Assembly (NCBI RefSeq): GCF_009758255.1
Contig: NZ_WSEN01000010.1
Span: 496,001-560,000 of the forward strand
Length of the DNA stretch: 64,000 nt
Direction of reading: 5' to 3'
Source: Microbacterium sp. MAH-37
GTDB taxonomy: Bacteria; Actinomycetota; Actinomycetes; Actinomycetales; Microbacteriaceae
The position numbers and the translations under genes are program-made. The number at the start of each line of letters is the position of its first letter. Positions within the stretch are counted from its first letter, which is position 1. Positions 1-8,167 of this stretch are shown here, piece by piece. Below the pieces are notes generated by a model, which worked only from the letters and a program-made list of their open reading frames with translations, had not been told where the DNA came from and searched no databases.

Positions 1-614
1 ATCGTGCCCGTGCGCACGTCTCCGGGCAGCGGCGCGTAGCGCAGCAGCAGCGCTCCGCCATCGCCCGATTCGGCGCTCAGCAGCTCCATGTTCCCGGGCG
101 CGGCGCCGTCGGGGAACACCTTCTTCCCCTGCCCGAGTACAACCGGGTACACCCACAGCTGCAACTCGTCGTAGAGCTTTTCGGCGAGGAGGGTCTGCAC
201 GAGGTCGATGCTGCCGATCACGTGCACGTCCCGGTGCCTCTCGCGCATCGCAGCGATCTCGGAGGCCAGGTCGTCGCCGACCCGCGTCGACCCCTGCCAG
301 TCCAGTCGGATCCCGGCATCCCGCGAGGCGACGTACTTCGGCACCCGGTCGAACAGCTGGCCGATGAATCCCTCCGGACCCGTCGTGTGCTGCGGCCAGT
401 ACCCGGCGAAGATGTCGTAGGTGCGCCGGCCGAGCAGCAGCGCGTCGAGGGTCTCCATCCCCGCGCTCACGCTGCGCATGACGGCCTCGCTCGGATAGCC
501 GGCCTGCCAGCCGCCGAACGGGAACGCGCCCGACTCGTCCTCCTCGGGCCCGCCGGGGGCCTGGGCGACGCCGTCGAGCGTGGTGAACAGGTCGATGATG
601 ATGCGTCCGGTCAT
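1..614 (-). CDS. RibD C-terminal-like dihydrofolate reductase family protein (partial, 3' end outside)
   Basis: Reads from an ATG at 614 with no stop before the window edge, so about 204 residues are visible. The N-terminus (MTGRIIIDLFTTLDGVAQAP) and internal motifs such as GRRTYDIFAGYWP and the HVIGSIDLVQTLL / LWVYPVVLGQGKKVF stretch are typical of the RibD C-terminal (DHFR-fold) family, which binds NADPH; the substrates of most stand-alone members are unknown. Its start overlaps the stop of the HxlR gene by four bases (ATGA), so the two are translationally coupled in an operon with the VOC gene. Nearly the full family length is present, so only a few C-terminal residues should be missing. 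Confidence 0.85.
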   Translation of the reverse strand, partial: MTGRIIIDLFTTLDGVAQAPGGPEEDESGAFPFGGWQAGYPSEAVMRSVSAGMETLDALLLGRRTYDIFAGYWPQHTTGPEGFIGQLFDRVPKYVASRDAGIRLDWQGSTRVGDDLASEIAAMRERHRDVHVIGSIDLVQTLLAEKLYDELQLWVYPVVLGQGKKVFPDGAAPGNMELLSAESGDGGALLLRYAPLPGDVRTGT

Positions 615-1300
615 GAGAGAACTCCCATCGGTATCGGTGCGATGTGGAAGGCGGATGCGAAGACTTCCAGCATCCGCTCGTCGCCGCGCACCACGGCGAC
701 GATGTCCTGCGCGACCGCCTCGGCGGCGGTCACCTCCCCCGCGATCAGCCGACGGATGCCTGGACCGGCGACGATCACCGCATCCGCCTCGCCGTCGGGA
801 AGCCGACCGCCGACGGGCGGGGCCGGCGGGGCGAGCTGCGCGACGCTGAGCTCGCCGCCGGAGATCTGCGCGCGCAGCGCGACGTCGCCGACGTGCAGCT
901 CGACGTCGAGGTCGTCCGCCCCCTGCTGGAACGACGTGCGCAGCGCCATGGTGAGCGAGTCTGGGGTGACCACGTCGCCCTCGTCCGGATCGCCCATGGC
1001 CTGGAACCCCCACCGTCCGAGGGCGAGCATGATGGGCTCGAGTGCCCGGCCATAGGGCGTCAGCTCGTAGACCAGTCCGCAGTTCAGCAGCGGCACGCGC
1101 CGCACCACCCCGCCCTCCTGCAGCTCCTTGAGCCGGGTGGACAGGATGTTTGTGGGGATGCGCGGCAGTCCCTGCTTCAGATCGGTGTAGCGCCGAGGGC
1201 CGACGAGCAGGTCGCGGATGATGAGCATCGCCCATCGCTCCCCGACCAGCTCGACGGCCGTCGTGATTCCGCAGTACTGGCCGTAGCTGCGCGCCGCCAT
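611..1300 (-). CDS. HxlR family transcriptional regulator with C-terminal extension
   Basis: 229 residues from MAARSYGQYCG. The first ~110 residues are a winged-helix HxlR domain (AVELVGERWAMLIIRDLLVGPRRYTDL, then LPRIPTNILSTRLKELQEGGVV), a family that usually senses redox or reactive metabolites. The remaining ~110 residues form an alpha/beta extension seen in a subset of HxlR proteins (SCP2-like in some), possibly a ligand domain. It lies between the VOC gene (1 bp upstream) and the RibD-like gene (ATGA overlap), so it probably controls this three-gene operon. Effector not predictable. Confidence 0.88.
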   Translation of the reverse strand: MAARSYGQYCGITTAVELVGERWAMLIIRDLLVGPRRYTDLKQGLPRIPTNILSTRLKELQEGGVVRRVPLLNCGLVYELTPYGRALEPIMLALGRWGFQAMGDPDEGDVVTPDSLTMALRTSFQQGADDLDVELHVGDVALRAQISGGELSVAQLAPPAPPVGGRLPDGEADAVIVAGPGIRRLIAGEVTAAEAVAQDIVAVVRGDERMLEVFASAFHIAPIPMGVLS

Positions 1301-1301
1301 C

Positions 1302-1745
1302 TCAGGCCGACGCGTCCGCCTGCGAGGCCATGTACGCCTCGGGACCCTGCTCGGCCGCCGCGGGCTCCATGAAGATGAAGCCGAGCGAGTTGCCGTCCGG
1401 GTCGTCCAGGTCGCGCGAGTACATGAAGCCGTAGTCCTGCGCGGGCTTGGGCTCGACACCGCCGGCCGCGAGGCCCTTGGCGATGATCGCGTCGACCTCT
1501 TCACGGGAGTCCTGGCTGAACGCGGTGGAGACCTGAAGGGTCTGGTTCGGGTCGGCGATCGGCTTGTCGGTGAAGGTGGCGAAATACGCACGCGTGATGA
1601 GCATGAAGTAGATGTCGTCGCTCCACACGACGCAGGCGGCGTTCTCGTCGGTGAACTCGGGGCTGATGGTGCACCCCAGCGCCGTGTAGAACGCCTTGGC
1701 ACGCTCGAGATCGGTGGTGGGCAGGTTGACGAAGACCTTGGTCAT
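1302..1745 (-). CDS. VOC (glyoxalase/bleomycin-resistance fold) protein
   Basis: 147 residues, MTKVFVNLPTTDLERAKAFY at the start and DPDGNSLGFIFMEP near the end, which is the usual VOC layout of two beta-alpha-beta-beta-beta units. It resembles the subgroup annotated as glyoxalase/bleomycin resistance or lactoylglutathione-lyase-like, often without a known substrate. First gene of the operon with the HxlR regulator and the RibD-like reductase. The ATG at 1745 is preceded by GAGGAG on the minus strand. A substrate role in detoxification is inference only. Confidence 0.85.
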   Translation of the reverse strand: MTKVFVNLPTTDLERAKAFYTALGCTISPEFTDENAACVVWSDDIYFMLITRAYFATFTDKPIADPNQTLQVSTAFSQDSREEVDAIIAKGLAAGGVEPKPAQDYGFMYSRDLDDPDGNSLGFIFMEPAAAEQGPEAYMASQADASA

Positions 1746-1804
1746 GACGACTCCTCTGTCGATGGCGGCCGGCGAAGCACGGTTGCTGAGCCCGTCGAAG
1801 CCAG

Positions 1805-1831
1805 CTTGTAAAAAACAACCACACTTGTCAA
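1805..1831 (-). promoter_or_regulatory. Candidate promoter/operator for the VOC-HxlR-RibD operon
   Basis: On the minus strand TTGACA (1831-1826) and TACAAG (1810-1805) are separated by 15 bases in an AT-rich patch. The ACAAG pentamer occurs twice (inside TTGACAAG and TACAAG), as direct repeats, which could be an HxlR site. Spacing is shorter than the optimal 17, so the promoter reading is tentative. Confidence 0.35.
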
Positions 1832-1849
1832 TAGCAAGCGAAAACCGGA

Positions 1850-3019
1850 TCAGCGGCGGCGCAGACCCACCGCCGCGAGCACCCCCGCACCGGCGGTCAG
1901 CGCCGCGACGACCGCCAGGCCGACGCCAGGAACGGATGCCGCTCCCACGGCCCCCGCGACGAGCGGCCCGCCGGCATCCCCGAGCTCGCGGCCGAGCTCG
2001 GCACTGCCCATCGTGCGGCCCATCCGGTCGGCAGGAGTCGATGCGGCCAGATGCGAGAAGGCGACCGGCGTCGCCATTCCGACGCCGGCGCCGACGAGAA
2101 GAGCGGATGCCACGAGTGCGGCGATCACGACCCACGAGGATGCCGCGAACGCGGCCGCCGCGGCGAGCGCGACGCCCACCGTGATCAGCGCCAGTCCTCC
2201 CGCGGCGCCGGCGCGCACCGGCATGCGCCCTCTGTCATGCCAGGCGCCCACCAGCGGCTGCGCGATGCTCGAGCACACGGCGAGCACGGTGACCAGCGCC
2301 ATGCTTCCGATGGTGCCGATGCCGAGCTGCCGCCCGAGCAGCGGGAGGAAGCCGACCGCGACGGCGAGCGCTCCGGTGGTCGCGGCGAGCACGAGCGTCG
2401 GCAGCAGGAATCCCGGGGCGGTGAGCTCGCGGCCGAGGTCGGCGAGGGTCACCCGCTTGCGCGGCAGCACCGGCACCGCGGGTACGGCGAACAGCACCCA
2501 GGCCGCAGCGGCGAGCCCCAGCACGGCGAGCGCCCAGAACAGCGCCGGCAGCCCCGACCAGGTCACCAGCACGGCGCCGATGAGCGGCCCGAGCGCGTAG
2601 CCGAGGCTCTTCCAGGAGCCGTACCGGCCGAAGTACTTCCCCCGCGACGAGTCGTCGGAGAGGCGCGCGACCGCCGCCGACGACGCCGGCGAGAACGCGG
2701 ATGCCGCCGCCCCCTGCCCGAATCGCGCGACGACGAGGCCGACCGTGCCGGGCATCAGCGCGCCGAGCACCGAGAACGCCGCGAAGGCCAGCAGCCCTCC
2801 GACGATCACCGGCCGCACGCCGATCCGGTCGCTGAGCGCGCCGAACACGGGCTTGAGCAGCACCTCGGCGAGGTCGTAGAGCGCGAGCGTGAATCCGAAA
2901 GCCAGCAGCGTCCAGCCGATGTCCTCCGACTCGGCGCCGAGGGCTGCGGCGATGCCGTGCGCGCCGAAGGCGGTGGTGAAGCCGGCGAGATACAGCGGTG
3001 CGAGCCGAGGTCTGGTCAC
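1850..3019 (-). CDS. MFS transporter (12-TM drug/metabolite exporter type)
   Basis: 389 residues with about 12 hydrophobic segments and the MFS signature between helices 2 and 3 (KPVFGALSDRIGVRPVIVGG). I chose the GTG at 3019 because GGGGGAG lies eight bases upstream of it; an ATG at 3055 would add 12 residues but lacks such a site. The substrate cannot be read from the sequence. It is transcribed divergently from a two-component system, with a pair of matching palindromes between them, so it is a plausible target of that system. Confidence 0.85.
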   Translation of the reverse strand: MTRPRLAPLYLAGFTTAFGAHGIAAALGAESEDIGWTLLAFGFTLALYDLAEVLLKPVFGALSDRIGVRPVIVGGLLAFAAFSVLGALMPGTVGLVVARFGQGAAASAFSPASSAAVARLSDDSSRGKYFGRYGSWKSLGYALGPLIGAVLVTWSGLPALFWALAVLGLAAAAWVLFAVPAVPVLPRKRVTLADLGRELTAPGFLLPTLVLAATTGALAVAVGFLPLLGRQLGIGTIGSMALVTVLAVCSSIAQPLVGAWHDRGRMPVRAGAAGGLALITVGVALAAAAAFAASSWVVIAALVASALLVGAGVGMATPVAFSHLAASTPADRMGRTMGSAELGRELGDAGGPLVAGAVGAASVPGVGLAVVAALTAGAGVLAAVGLRRR

Positions 3020-3083
3020 GCTCGATTCTCCCCCGGATCGCGCTTGGTCCCGCATCCGCCCCGCCACCCGGCTCGGGTCGCAG

Positions 3084-3168
3084 ATTCCGTCGCTCCCGGC
3101 GCGCAATTCCGACAGGAATCGCGACCTGGGCGGATGCTCGGCCGGAGATACCGACGGGTATCGCGATC
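3084..3168. promoter_or_regulatory. Tandem palindromic operators between the MFS gene and the two-component system
   Basis: Two 23-base units, ATTCCGACAGGAATCGCGAC (3106 on) and ATACCGACGGGTATCGCGAT (3148 on), start 42 bp apart. Each opens with a perfect inverted repeat (ATTCC-GACA-GGAAT and ATACC-GACG-GGTAT); the T/A differences are compensated so that both arms still pair. A half site ATTCCG sits another 22 bp upstream (3084). The position between divergent genes and the phasing of about 21 bp fit a NarL/LuxR-type response regulator, probably the one encoded at 4490. Confidence 0.6.
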
Positions 3169-3232
3169 TGCACGACGCGCCGAGCAATGCGGCATCCGCC
3201 TCGCGGGGGATGCCGCACGACCGGCCTCCCCC

Positions 3233-3238
3233 TACCGT
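3233..3238 (+). promoter_or_regulatory. -10 box of the histidine kinase gene (leaderless type)
   Basis: TACCGT followed by seven bases and then the ATG at 3246. At this distance transcription would start at or next to the start codon. Confidence 0.5.
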
Positions 3239-3245
3239 GGGAAGC

Positions 3246-4493
3246 ATGTCGTTCACCCGCATCCCGTCCGAGCGCGACCTGCGCGGCGACCTGCTGCTCG
3301 CGGGCGTGCTGTTCGTCGGCGGCATCCTCAGCGCGGCGCTGAGCTCCATCGCAGGGATCTACGGCGACGCGCAGGCAGAGCCCTGGACCGCGCTCCCGTA
3401 CGTGCTGATCGTCACCGCTCCACTGGCACTGCGCCGACGCCACCCCGCGACCGTGGCGATCGTCGTCTCGGTCGCGTACTTCGTCGCGGTCACGCTGCGC
3501 ATCCCGGAGATGTACGTCGGCAACATCGCGATGTTCATCGCGCTGTACACGGTCGGCGCGTGGATGAACAACCGTCGCGGTGCGATGTACGTGCGCGTGG
3601 CGATCATCCTCGGCATGTTCGTCTGGCTGATCATCGTCATGTACCGCGATGCGATCGAGCAGGCAGACCAGGCGGATGTCGCGGCCGGACTGTTCTCGCC
3701 CTACGTGGCGATGATGATGCTGAACCTGCTCGTGAACGTGCTGTACTTCGGCGGGGCCTATTACTTCGGCGAGCGCTCCTGGCTCGCCGCGCAGGAGCGC
3801 GACACGCTCGCCCGCCGCACCGCCGAGCTCGAGGCGGAGCGTGAGGTCTCCGCCGCGCAGGCGGTCGCGCTGGACCGGGTGCGCATCGCCCGCGAGCTGC
3901 ACGATGTGGTCGCGCACCATGTGTCGGTGATGGGCGTGCAGGCGGGGGCCGCCCGGCTGGTGGTCGACCAGGATCCTGAGCAGGCTAAGCGGATCCTCGG
4001 AGGAATCGAGGAGGCGTCCCGGGCCGCGATCGGCGACTTCCGGCAGCTGCTCGAGACGCTGCGCACTCCCGGCGGCGAGACCGACGAGCCCGCCTCCACC
4101 TTCGCGCTGGACGACATCGCGCAGCTCGCCTCGTCGTCGACGGATGCCGGACTGCCGACCGCCTACACGGTGGTCGGCGATCCGGTCGATGTGCCGGACG
4201 TGGTGTCCGTGAACCTGTACCGGATCGCTCAGGAGGCGCTCACGAACGCCCGCAGGCACGCCGGCATCGGCGCGACGGCCGACGTGCGCGTCCGGTACGA
4301 GCCGGATGCCGTAGAGCTGGAGATCGTCAACACCGGGCGCGCGATCACCGCGCTGCGACCAGGACTCGGCCAGCTCGGCATGCGCGAGCGCGCGCACGCC
4401 TCCGGCGGCACGATCGAGCTCGCCCCTCGGCCGCAGGGCGGATTCCGGGTGCGGGCGACTGTGCCGCTGCATGTTCTGGAGGGAACTCGATGA
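3246..4493 (+). CDS. Two-component sensor histidine kinase (HisKA_3/NarL-partner type)
   Basis: 415 residues. About five to six N-terminal membrane helices (to ~residue 180) with little outside the membrane, a short coiled coil (residues ~185-215), then the dimerisation/phosphoacceptor helix RIARELHDVVAHHVSVM with the phosphorylated His at about 219, and a HATPase domain containing the N-box NLYRIAQEALTNARRHA and the G-box GLGQLGMRERA. This is the class that senses membrane or cell-envelope state and pairs with LuxR-type regulators. Its stop overlaps the regulator start by four bases (ATGA). The signal is unknown. Confidence 0.93.
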   Translation: MSFTRIPSERDLRGDLLLAGVLFVGGILSAALSSIAGIYGDAQAEPWTALPYVLIVTAPLALRRRHPATVAIVVSVAYFVAVTLRIPEMYVGNIAMFIALYTVGAWMNNRRGAMYVRVAIILGMFVWLIIVMYRDAIEQADQADVAAGLFSPYVAMMMLNLLVNVLYFGGAYYFGERSWLAAQERDTLARRTAELEAEREVSAAQAVALDRVRIARELHDVVAHHVSVMGVQAGAARLVVDQDPEQAKRILGGIEEASRAAIGDFRQLLETLRTPGGETDEPASTFALDDIAQLASSSTDAGLPTAYTVVGDPVDVPDVVSVNLYRIAQEALTNARRHAGIGATADVRVRYEPDAVELEIVNTGRAITALRPGLGQLGMRERAHASGGTIELAPRPQGGFRVRATVPLHVLEGTR

Positions 4494-5155
4494 TCCGGGT
4501 ACTCCTGGTCGACGACCATGCGATGCTGCGTGCGGGGTTCCGCACGATCCTCGGCACGCAGCCGGACATCGAGGTCGTCGGCGAGGCCTCGAGCGGTGCC
4601 GAGGCCGTGGCCGCGGCATCCGCTCTGCAACCCGACGTGATCACGATGGATGTGCAGATGCCCGACATGGACGGGCTCGAGGCGACGAGGCGGATCGTCG
4701 GCGACCCGGCCGTGGCATCCGCCGTCGTGATCGTGACGACCTTCGACCGCGACGACTACCTCTTCGACGCGCTGGATGCCGGTGCGAGCGGCTTCCTGCT
4801 GAAGAACGCCGGCCCCGAGGAGCTGCTCACCGCCGTGCGCGCGCTCGCCGCCGGCGACGGGATGCTCGCGCCGGAGGTCACCCGGCGCGTGCTGACCCGG
4901 TTCTCGCACGCCCCGGTCGACACGCCTGGCCCTGTGCGCGCGGTGGACACCAGCGTCCTCGCCGAGCCGCTCACCGACCGCGAGGCCGAGGTGCTGGCGC
5001 TGATGGCCGATGCCCGCAGCAACGCCGAGATCGCCACCGCGCTGTACATCGGCGAGGCGACCGTCAAGACGCACGTGTCGCGCATCCTGCAGAAGCTCGG
5101 CGCCCGCGATCGCGTGCAGGCGGTCGTGCTCGCGCACCGCCACGGGCTGGCGTAG
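4490..5155 (+). CDS. NarL/LuxR-family response regulator
   Basis: 221 residues: receiver domain (residues 1-120) with the acidic pair D8/D9, the phosphoacceptor Asp54 in VITMDVQMPDMDG, the Thr in VVIVTTFD and Lys in GFLLKNAG; then a linker and a C-terminal LuxR helix-turn-helix (LTDREAEVLALMADARSNAEIA through VKTHVSRILQKLGARDRVQA). Translationally coupled to the kinase. The likely binding sites are the tandem palindromes at 3084-3168 between the kinase and the MFS gene. Confidence 0.93.
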   Translation: MIRVLLVDDHAMLRAGFRTILGTQPDIEVVGEASSGAEAVAAASALQPDVITMDVQMPDMDGLEATRRIVGDPAVASAVVIVTTFDRDDYLFDALDAGASGFLLKNAGPEELLTAVRALAAGDGMLAPEVTRRVLTRFSHAPVDTPGPVRAVDTSVLAEPLTDREAEVLALMADARSNAEIATALYIGEATVKTHVSRILQKLGARDRVQAVVLAHRHGLA

Positions 5156-5252
5156 CGCGGAAGCCCCGTTCACGTCGCGGTCCGTCACGTTCAGCGGCGC
5201 TCTTTCCGGGACGAAGTGCCACCCGAGCGGCCGTGCCGTGCCGGAAGACGAC

Positions 5253-5286
5253 GGATGCCCCGGAGCCGTGCGGCTCCGAGGCATCC
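5253..5286. terminator. Stem-loop terminator between convergent genes
   Basis: GGATGCCcCGGAGCCG pairs with CGGCTCCGaGGCATCC across a tiny loop, between the response regulator (+) and the FMN reductase (-). There is no T-run. The outer arms are the heptamer GGATGCC and its complement. Confidence 0.7.
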
Positions 5287-5302
5287 AGGTGTGACGCGAC
5301 GA

Positions 5303-5875
5303 TCAGGCGACGACGTGCGTGCGCGCGGCCTCGACGCGGAAGACGAGCAGGTCGAACGCCGCGAGGAACGCGCTCAGGAACTCGCGGGTGCTGTCGACGG
5401 TGACGGTGCCGTCCTCGGCGATCAGTCCGGGCGTGATCTGGATGAAGCCCTCGGGCTGGCCCATGGTGACGGCGTTGTAGTGGCCGAGGATCGCGCGCAG
5501 GTGCTGCTGCGCGGCGGCGGTGGCGATGCCGCCGCCCGAGCCGCCGATCACGGCGACGGGCTTGCCGTCGAAGGAGGCCTGACCGTACGGACGGGCCGAC
5601 CAGTCCAGGGCGTTCTTCAGCACGCCGGGGATAGAGCGGCTGTACTCCGGGGTGACGATGATGACGCCGTCGACGTCGGCGATGGCCTGCTTGAAGTCGC
5701 GGGCGACCTGCGGGAAGTCCGCGTCGTGGTCGGGCGAGTAGAACGGCAGGTCCTTGATCGGGATCTCCACGAGCTCTACGCCCTCCGGGGCCAGCTTCGC
5801 CAGCGCGGTGGCCAGCTGGCGGTTGATCGAGGTGGACGAGATGCTGCCGACGATGTAGCCGATCTTGTGAGTCAC
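5303..5875 (-). CDS. NADPH-dependent FMN reductase-like flavoprotein
   Basis: 190 residues with the flavodoxin-like fold of the FMN_red family: the phosphate-binding loop GSISSTSINRQLA near the N-terminus, the PEYSRSIPGVLKNALDW motif (residues ~80-95) and GGSGGGIATAAAQQHLR. Members reduce FMN, quinones, azo dyes or chromate with NAD(P)H. The ATG at 5875 follows AAGGGACACC on the minus strand. Monocistronic, ending at a terminator shared with the response regulator gene. Confidence 0.9.
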   Translation of the reverse strand: MTHKIGYIVGSISSTSINRQLATALAKLAPEGVELVEIPIKDLPFYSPDHDADFPQVARDFKQAIADVDGVIIVTPEYSRSIPGVLKNALDWSARPYGQASFDGKPVAVIGGSGGGIATAAAQQHLRAILGHYNAVTMGQPEGFIQITPGLIAEDGTVTVDSTREFLSAFLAAFDLLVFRVEAARTHVVA

Positions 5876-5953
5876 GAGGGTGTCCCTTTCTGGTCTGACG
5901 CGGGATGAAACGCGGCATCCGCGCGGTGCATTCCCATGAATGGAAATTGTTGC

Positions 5954-5997
5954 GATCCCCCGCAGGGTGGATTCGCCGTGATCCCCCTCCGGGGGGA
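5954..5997. promoter_or_regulatory. Repeated GATCCCCC palindromes upstream of the ABC exporter
   Basis: GATCCCCCGCAGGGTGGAT (5954-5972) and GATCCCCCTCCGGGGGGAT (5980-5998) are two related inverted repeats 26 bp apart, between the divergent FMN reductase and ABC exporter genes. They look like operator sites for an unlinked regulator; no regulator gene lies next to them. Confidence 0.45.
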
Positions 5998-6020
5998 TGC
6001 CCGGCGGCAGCCGCCGTCAA

Positions 6021-6026
6021 TAGCGT
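6021..6026 (+). promoter_or_regulatory. -10 box of the ABC ATPase gene (leaderless type)
   Basis: TAGCGT followed by six bases and the ATG at 6033. Confidence 0.45.
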
Positions 6027-6032
6027 TGAGGC

Positions 6033-6929
6033 ATGCGAACAGGAACACTCCATCTCGAGGGCATCACCAAGAGCTACGGCTCGCGGCGCGTGCTCGACGA
6101 CATCGGCTTCGACGTCGCGCCAGGACGCCTCACCGGCTTCGTCGGCGGCAACGGCGCGGGCAAGACCACGACGATGCGCATCATCCTCGGAGTGCTCGCC
6201 TCGGACGGCGGCATCGTATCGCTGGGAGGAGCGCCCGTCTCGACCGCCGACCGGCGCGGTTTCGGCTACATGCCCGAGGAGCGCGGGCTCTACCCCAAGA
6301 TGAAGGTGCTGGAGCAGGTCGTCTACCTCGCCCGGCTGCACGGCTTCGACAAGGCGGATGCCACGGCCCGCGCCACCGCGCTGCTGACCGAGCTCGGCCT
6401 TGGCGAGCGCCTGAACGACCTGATCGAGTCGCTCTCGCTGGGCAATCAGCAGCGCGCACAGATCGCCGCCGCCCTCGTGCACGACCCCGAGGTGCTCATC
6501 CTCGACGAGCCGTTCTCTGGGCTGGACCCGCTCGCAGTCGACGTGGTCGCCGGAGTCCTGCAGGCGCGCGCGGCGCAGGGCGCCGCCATCCTGTTCTCCT
6601 CCCACCAGCTCGACGTGGTCGAGCGGCTCTGCGACGACCTCGTCATCATCGCCGGCGGCACCATCCGCGCGGCCGGCTCCCGCGACGCTCTGCGCGCCGC
6701 GCACTCCGCGCCGCGCTACGAGCTCGCCACCTCGGCGGATGCCGGATGGCTGCGCGCTGAGCCCGGCGTCACCGTCGTCGACTTCGAGGGCGGCGACGCC
6801 GTGTTCGACGTCGACAGCGCGGAGACCGCACAGCGCGTGCTGCGCACCGCCGTCGAGCGCGGCGCGGTCACGAGCTTCACGCCGCAGCATCCGTCTCTCG
6901 CCCAGATCTTCAAGGAGGTCATCTCATGA
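6033..6929 (+). CDS. ABC-2 type exporter, ATP-binding protein (NatA-like)
   Basis: 298 residues. Walker A GGNGAGKTTT (~residue 38), signature LSLGNQQRAQIAAAL, Walker B EVLILDEPFSGLDP and the switch His in LFSSHQLDVVERLCDD. The C-terminal ~75 residues follow the pattern of drug/sodium-exporter ATPases (DrrA/NatA group). The stop overlaps the start of the permease gene by four bases. Together they form an efflux pump; the cargo is unknown, although NatAB homologues export Na+ or antibiotics. Confidence 0.92.
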   Translation: MRTGTLHLEGITKSYGSRRVLDDIGFDVAPGRLTGFVGGNGAGKTTTMRIILGVLASDGGIVSLGGAPVSTADRRGFGYMPEERGLYPKMKVLEQVVYLARLHGFDKADATARATALLTELGLGERLNDLIESLSLGNQQRAQIAAALVHDPEVLILDEPFSGLDPLAVDVVAGVLQARAAQGAAILFSSHQLDVVERLCDDLVIIAGGTIRAAGSRDALRAAHSAPRYELATSADAGWLRAEPGVTVVDFEGGDAVFDVDSAETAQRVLRTAVERGAVTSFTPQHPSLAQIFKEVIS

Positions 6930-8017
6930 GCACCCCCGCACCGGCATCCACGACATCCGCCGTCTGGCTCGTCGCCGAGCGCGAGATCTCGTCGAAGCTG
7001 CGCAGCAAGGCGTTCATGATCTCGACCGGCATCCTGCTGCTGATCGCGCTCGCGGGCGTGCTGATCGGCGGATTCGCGAGCAAGTCGCCCACTCCCGACG
7101 AGATCGCCGTGACTTCGCAGACCTCGGCCGTCGTCTCCGCCCTGCCGAACGTGAAGGTCGTCGAGGTGGCGGATCGCGCCGAGGCCGAGAAGCTGGTGAA
7201 GGCCGACGAGGTCAAGGCCGCGGTCGTGCCCGGTGAGGACGACGGCTTCGGCTTTGTGGTGCTGGCCAAGCAGGACGCCCCGCAGTCGCTCGTCGGCGCG
7301 CTGTCGAAGTCCCCGCAGGTCGTGATCCTGGAACCGGCCGGGACCAACCCCCTGATCCGCTACCTGGTGGCGATCGGGTTCGGCGTGATCTTCCTGATGG
7401 CGGCGTCCACGTTCGGCGGCACGATCGCGCAGAGCGTGGTGGAGGAGAAGTCCACCCGCGTCGTGGAGCTGCTGATCTCGGCCATCCCGACCCGCGCGCT
7501 GCTGGCCGGCAAGGTGATCGGCAACACGGTGCTGGCCATGGCGCAGATCCTGCTGTTGGCCGCGATCGCCGTCGTCGGACTGATCATCACCGGACAGAAC
7601 GAGGTGCTCGGCGGCATCGGCGCGCCGATCCTGTGGTTCGCGGTGTTCTTCCTGTTCGGCTTCGTGCTGCTCGCCTCGCTGTATGCGGCGGCGGCCTCGA
7701 TGGTCTCGCGCCAGGAGGACATCGGCTCGACGACCATGCCGCTGATCATGCTGGTGATGGCGCCGTACTTCCTGGTGATCTTCTTCAACGACAACCCCGT
7801 CGTGATGACGATCCTGTCCTACGTGCCGTTCTCGGCACCGGTCGCGATGCCGGTGCGGCTGTTCGTCGGCGAGGCGCAGTGGTGGGAGCCGCTGCTCTCG
7901 CTCGTGATCCTGATCGCGACGTGCATCGCCGCGATCCTCGTCGCCGCGAAGATCTACGAGAACTCGCTGCTGCGGATGGGGGCACGCGTCAAGCTCGGGG
8001 AGGCCCTGCGCGGCTGA
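6926..8017 (+). CDS. ABC-2 type exporter, permease (NatB-like)
   Basis: 363 residues: a short cytoplasmic N-terminus with VWLVAEREISSKLRSKAFM, one membrane helix, a large extracytoplasmic domain (~residues 45-140), then five membrane helices. The sequence VVEEKSTRVVELLISAIPTRALLAGKVIGN is the typical ABC2_membrane_3/NatB cytoplasmic coupling motif. Coupled to the ATPase by an ATGA overlap. Confidence 0.92.
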   Translation: MSTPAPASTTSAVWLVAEREISSKLRSKAFMISTGILLLIALAGVLIGGFASKSPTPDEIAVTSQTSAVVSALPNVKVVEVADRAEAEKLVKADEVKAAVVPGEDDGFGFVVLAKQDAPQSLVGALSKSPQVVILEPAGTNPLIRYLVAIGFGVIFLMAASTFGGTIAQSVVEEKSTRVVELLISAIPTRALLAGKVIGNTVLAMAQILLLAAIAVVGLIITGQNEVLGGIGAPILWFAVFFLFGFVLLASLYAAAASMVSRQEDIGSTTMPLIMLVMAPYFLVIFFNDNPVVMTILSYVPFSAPVAMPVRLFVGEAQWWEPLLSLVILIATCIAAILVAAKIYENSLLRMGARVKLGEALRG

Positions 8018-8037
8018 CCCGGGCGACCGGAGGGGAT

Positions 8038-8068
8038 GGATGCCCCGGAGCGCCGCTCCGGGGCATCC
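8038..8068. terminator. Stem-loop terminator after the ABC exporter
   Basis: A perfect 14-bp stem, GGATGCCCCGGAGC / GCTCCGGGGCATCC, with loop GCC, 20 bases after the permease stop. No T-run follows. The arms again begin and end with the GGATGCC heptamer. Confidence 0.75.
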
Positions 8069-8167
8069 GCATGCCGAGCGGGAATATCCATTCAGCCGCA
8101 TGAGTTACAGTGTGCTGAGCGCGGACAAGGGGGTACCGCGGAGATCGCCACCCCCCGAAGGACCCCG

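Noticed and set aside
1777..1803. TGAGCCCGTCGAAG, resembling a repeat seen in other actinobacterial intergenic regions
   Set aside because: Only one arm and one copy in this window, so no repeat can be shown from the sequence.
2235..4619. Very long open frame on the minus strand opposite the kinase and MFS genes (794 codons)
   Set aside because: Arg/His/Ala-rich translation without domain sense; it is the complement of two clear genes in G+C-rich DNA.
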